A stretch of DNA of 64,000 nucleotides from Asterella californica. Taxonomy: Eukaryota; Streptophyta; Marchantiopsida; Marchantiales; Aytoniaceae. The notes beneath the pieces are model-generated. The model saw only the letters and a list, made by a program, of their open reading frames with translations, did not search any database and was not told the origin of the DNA. Below are positions 60,534 to 64,000 of this stretch, in pieces. Location: positions 1 to 64,000 of the forward strand of contig JAYKYS010000128.1 of assembly GCA_036924285.1 (NCBI GenBank), read 5' to 3'. The first letter of the stretch is position 1, and every line of letters begins with the position of its first letter. The position numbers and the translations under genes were made by a program.

Positions 60534-61486
60534 GTGATCAGTCCTGTCCCGGATCGCAGGCACTTACCAATTGCAAAGTTACCAGTGGAACTTCTGTATC
60601 GAGTCACAATATACTTGGATATGCGCAGTCAGCGCAGCTTATTCGTGTGCACTTCATGGCCGTACAGTCGTTGGCACCTGCAGGTTGCTGAAGGCAACTT
60701 TGTGTGGCAATTCAACAGAGATGCATTGGTATCATTGCAGCAAACGTGTTCTCCGGCATTTGCGCCTCTGCCTCTATGTCGCTTGTCCACCTGTATGGAG
60801 ACCAAGAAAGAATGGTTGTGACAGTCAGGTTCCAGCCATCTATCAAGGAAACTTCCGTGCTGGTTGCCGGCTGGTTCTTGCCACCAGGACATTTAGTGGG
60901 CATGTGCCATATGCCTCCTCAGCGCATTCAAAGTGGACAGAACTGACCAAAGATCAGTTTTGGCATCGTTTCTTGGGAATGTCTGCAAGCGAGAATGATG
61001 CTATGTTCAGCATGACGTCAGCAAATGGAGCAGGCTATGTTGACATCAGTGCTCTAGCATAGCAGCTGTTTGAGCTTCTCTGTAGCAGCAGCGGTCACAT
61101 GGAGTTTCATGTACCTCATACAGCCACTGTTGCACAATGGCACCAGACTCTGTCAAGGACGCTAGTGGTGCAGCATCAACAAATTAAGGGGTAGTGATGA
61201 AGTCTGAAGGTATTGATGGTGAAAGATGCAAATTCAGTCCTCCGTGCCTGCTGTTTGAAAGAATGCCAAAGAAGGTTGTAGCTGTGCGTGCACATATGGT
61301 CAGCAACTGGAGCAGCTTGCATGCCAAAAGCAGCTCCCTGAAATCCACTACCCTGGCTATCCCGCAAGAAGCCACGTAAAAGCAGTGGAAGCATTTGCAT
61401 ATGAAGGCAATGTGGATATACCTGCATGGAAAATGCGCAGTATAGAAAATCTATTCATCAAGCTCCAGAACGAAGACTTCATGTAG
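60534..61486 (+). CDS. F-box-like protein fragments, exon model incomplete
   Basis: About 60580-60690 holds KLPVELLYRVTIYLDMRSQ then RSLFVCTSW, which fits an F-box helix pattern (LPxELLxxI..YLxxRxxxxLxxVCxxW). Later stretches include HLRLCLYVACPP and FWHRFLGMSASENDAMFS. A convincing 3' exon ends at TAG 61484-61486 and reads LPEIHYPGYPARSHVKA, VEAFAYEGNVDIPAWKM and RSIENLFIKLQNEDFM. These may be one gene. If the F-box is real it would be an SCF ubiquitin-ligase adaptor. Confidence 0.35.
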
Positions 61487-62126
61487 ATGTGATGGATATT
61501 TTTTTACCTAAAATGTTGTGCAAAACCCACAACAAGTTTCATTGTAGGAGACATGAACTTTTCTTGAGCGGCTGGGGTACCATGTGGTGGCAGACGTGCG
61601 CGACTGATCCTGTAAGAGACTGCTTGATGCATGTAATGACAAGGTATTGTCAACAGCACGTACAGCTGACTCATGTGTTAAGAACCCTTGGTGCTCTGTA
61701 TTCTTGACGAGTATCGATCCTTAAAAGTACAAAAGCCAATGAAAGGTGCCGCCCACAACCTAGCTCGTGGGCATAGTGGCCAGCTAATGCAGGCAGAGTA
61801 GAATCCCACTGGCCAGTGCACATGTAAAGCTTGGTGCAAGTTTGATGGCAAACGAAGAAGTTTTTTCGTCTTTTTGTTCTTGATGCTCATTTCTTTGCAG
61901 GGGCTTGGCATTTTGTTTATATCTGTAAAAGTCCTGGAATAGCTGACACACTTGATATGGCCCCAAGTAAGTCAGTCTCAGCTCACCTAACCTCACACAC
62001 ACCCACTCATGGCACGCTGTGCGAAGATTTCAATCGTTGTGTGCATGCATGAGGTTTGTGCCATAGCTCTATTTTCCACGAACAGACTCGTTGTATACAA
62101 GTAAATGTAGCCATCGTTCGCTCGTC
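61487..62126. other. No gene recognised
   Basis: Spacer between the putative F-box gene and the Kir channel start. Only short frames are visible. Confidence 0.4.
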
Positions 62127-63880
62127 ATGTCGACAACAAGCACTTGTGATAGCTTGCATCAGCCTCTGCTATCCGAGGCACATGGCTCCCCTCGTCGATC
62201 AGACCCAGGACGTCCTGCACCGTACCCTGCCCCTCATCCGCGATCTCGGCTGGCTTTACCGAAATCAATGCACGATAGGCCAGTTCCAGCAGCGACAAAT
62301 CCCCTTGCAAATGACCATTTCGAGGTGGCACACCAGCATGATCAAGGCAAGCTGTGGACTCCTGACCGCGGAGCAGGCTTCTATCAAACTGAACGGGAGC
62401 GATACCACAAGCCTGCTCTGGTGTCCACCGGCAAGTAAGACATAGTCATGTCTGGTCACAAACTGGCTTGGCGTGTGTCTTGAGTAAAAGCACACTGCTT
62501 GCACACAGGCATGCTGGCCGGTCAAGGGTACGCTACACCGGTCTGAACACTTCTAAGCTCCTGTACCACATTTGGAAAAGAGGTGCATCAACTCGCTTTG
62601 TTGAGCTATGACAAGCAGACTGCTTGCGGAGTGTGGTGTTTCCTGCGAACTGTCTGCACCTGCATCTGACCTGGCCAAAACTGCCCTGCTGATTGCAGAC
62701 TTCTTTACATCTGCTGTTCAGCTGCGCCTGCCAGTGGTTGTCACAGCAATTGTACTGCTGTACCTGACGTCGTTCTCTTTCTTTGGGGTTGTGTGGTACC
62801 TTGTATACAGGTGCGTACTATTTTCCTTTTTTTACCAAAAAAGGGAAAAAAAGATGTAGTCAAGCAGCATCTGCAGCTACTCTCCTTCCCTCCTTGTACC
62901 CACCTCAGCATTGCTGCAGGTTGCAAAGCCAATGTGTCAGGGGATTTCATGGCTTTGTTTCAGCCTTCATTTTTGCAACAGAGACTCAGCAAACCATAGG
63001 TACTTGGCAAGGCTTGCTACTTTCTGCATGTTGCTGCAGCTTGTGCTCTTGTGCAGCATTCTCAATCAGCCTTCAAGCTAATGCTTGCTTGCTGCCTCTC
63101 ATAGCCAATCAGAATCCTTCAACCATGGGATCGTTTCCTACTTTAGGTTATGGCGCGCGGTTTCCAACAGACTGCTGGTTGTCAGCTTGGATTCTAGCCT
63201 TACAGTCCATCTGGGCTGCTATGCTGAATGCCATCACTTTGGGCATAATATTTGCTCGCATCAGCCAACCTAAGCAGCGTGCCCGGACCATTTTCATCTC
63301 AGACTCTGCTTGCATTGCTCGCCGGGATGGCATGCTCAAGTTCATGTTCAGAGTAGCAGACATCCGAAAGACACAGGTGAGCAGTACATAATAGCTTCTT
63401 TGTCACCCAGCGCTACTGTGCACATTGGATTCTCTATATACATAGTCAAACGTCTGTTGTTTGCCAAAGAAGTGAGATGTTGAGACCAGTTGTGACTATG
63501 GTTGGCTAATCACCATGTACTGCATTGCTGTGGCATCATGCACGAGGTTTGCAAGAAGCATGTCTTGGCCTGTGAGCATGTGGGCACAAATGTCTTTGGG
63601 ATTGTTCCACACAGGGGATACGGTGGCATGCTCGCACTCAGTCACATAGCGAATCATCCGTGACTCTCAAGCTTGCATGTTAAAGGTGATTGCACCCAGC
63701 GTGAGGGCATTCCTGTACACCTGGGGGGGGCGCAAGACCGCAGAGGGGGAAAAGATTCCTGTGCGCATTGAGGAGCTGGACATCGGCTATATAGATGGGA
63801 TGCTGCTGCTGCCTCTGGTGGTTGAGCATGGCATTGATGAGCGCAGCCCCCTCTTTGGCCACACCTTTGAGTCCCTCAGG
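62127..63880 (+). CDS. Inward-rectifier (Kir) potassium channel, 3' end beyond window
   Basis: A two-transmembrane K+ channel subunit. Exons 62127-62434, 62509-62582, 62699-62810, 62920-62999, 63147-63376 and 63686-63880 (ending at a GTCTGC donor) stay in phase through 333 codons. The first about 110 residues are a disordered Pro/Arg-rich cytosolic tail. Landmarks: SRVRYTGLNTSKLL (pre-M1), FFTSAVQLRLPVVVTAIVLL then YLTSFSFFGVVWYLVYR (M1), CVRGFHGFVSAFIFATETQQ and TIGYGAR (pore helix and filter), WILALQSIWAAMLNAITLGI (M2), ISQPKQRARTIFISDSACIA and RRDGMLKFMFRVADIRKTQ (cytosolic domain start, including the PIP2-binding region of the family) and TAEGEKIP. The filter codon ATA-G|GT is split by an intron. 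The immunoglobulin-like cytosolic domain is incomplete here. Confidence 0.92.
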
Positions 63881-64000
63881 GTCTGCCACTCCTCGTCATT
63901 TCACGCTTGGCCTTGCATCAGCTTGTGTATAACAGTCATTACTGCATCACTTGCATGAGGCAATTAACTTGGTGATATTTTGTTATGTTTTGCTGTGTCC
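63881..64000 (+). other. Probable Kir intron, truncated by the window
   Basis: After the GTCTGC donor at 63881 there are stops in the Kir frame and no further recognisable channel sequence before the window ends. Confidence 0.5.

Noticed and set aside
62583..62698. Apparent frameshift in the Kir channel before M1
   Set aside because: A GTGCAT donor at 62583 and a GATTGCAG acceptor before 62699 restore phase exactly and give a good channel alignment.
63612..63685. Apparent frameshift in Kir near 63680 with an extra exon starting at 63615
   Set aside because: Using the TTAAAG acceptor before 63686 joins RKTQ to VIAPSVRAFLYTW in phase, as in other Kir proteins, so no lesion is needed.
1..64000. 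Bacterial or viral origin for part of the window
   Set aside because: Spliceosomal introns run through every recognised gene from 1.8 to 63.9 kb, including those of bacterial-like families such as dapF and Kir.

Overview
This window reads as nuclear DNA of a green alga, probably a chlorophyte and perhaps trebouxiophyte-like. Almost every recognisable protein is split by short spliceosomal introns (GT-AG with GTGAGT/GTGCGT-type donors, plus an unusual share of GC-AG). Gene content fits a plant-lineage cell: diaminopimelate epimerase, an EF-hand alternative NADH dehydrogenase of plant NDB type, eS8, a Golgi Qb-SNARE, COQ10 and a short-chain dehydrogenase with a transit-peptide-like start. CCCTAAA plant-type telomere units occur inside one intron. 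The organism call is inference; no rRNA or plastid marker is present.

Layout. 1-1784: nothing recognised. 1785-4151 (-): a dapF locus with three one-base lesions and a long hairpin in an intron. 4.2-10.5 kb: unrecognised minus-strand exons and G-rich simple repeats. 10.7-28.6 kb (-): one very large gene made of about 29 small symmetric phase-1 exons, alternating between two types (about 228 and 180 nt), each carrying the acidic motif LHLDDELAGLIEAAD. Its introns hold CAGCA-type pentanucleotide arrays, and its 3' end encodes hydrophobic membrane segments. 28.7-32.4 kb: unresolved minus-strand exons. 32.85-34.1 kb (-): COQ10. 34.7-35.96 kb (+): an mTERF-like helical-repeat protein. 36.5-39.07 kb (+): SDR oxidoreductase. 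39.76-47.16 kb (-): a type II NADH dehydrogenase directly downstream of, and possibly fused to, a mitochondrial pyruvate carrier (MPC1). 47.8-49.2 kb (-): a glycosyltransferase-like membrane protein, next to a LINE remnant. 50.3-51.7 kb (-): ribosomal protein eS8, divergent from a GOS12/GOSR1 SNARE (52.1-53.5 kb, +). 54.6-56.9 kb (-): a KANSL3/TEX30-like pseudo-hydrolase, divergent from a two-S1-domain protein (57.2-58.5 kb, +). 60.5-61.5 kb (+): F-box-like fragments. 62.1 kb to the window end (+): an inward-rectifier (Kir) potassium channel, cut by the window edge.

Several genes share a mitochondrial theme (COQ10, NDH-2, MPC1, and perhaps the S1 and mTERF-like proteins), but they lie on both strands and each has its own introns, so no operon-like unit is implied. 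The most novel items are the alternating-exon repeat gene and the MPC1/NDH-2 arrangement. Exon boundaries come from reading splice sites and checking that phases add up. COQ10, eS8, SDR, NDH-2, KANSL3-like, S1 and Kir all close into whole-codon totals, which makes those models fairly strong.
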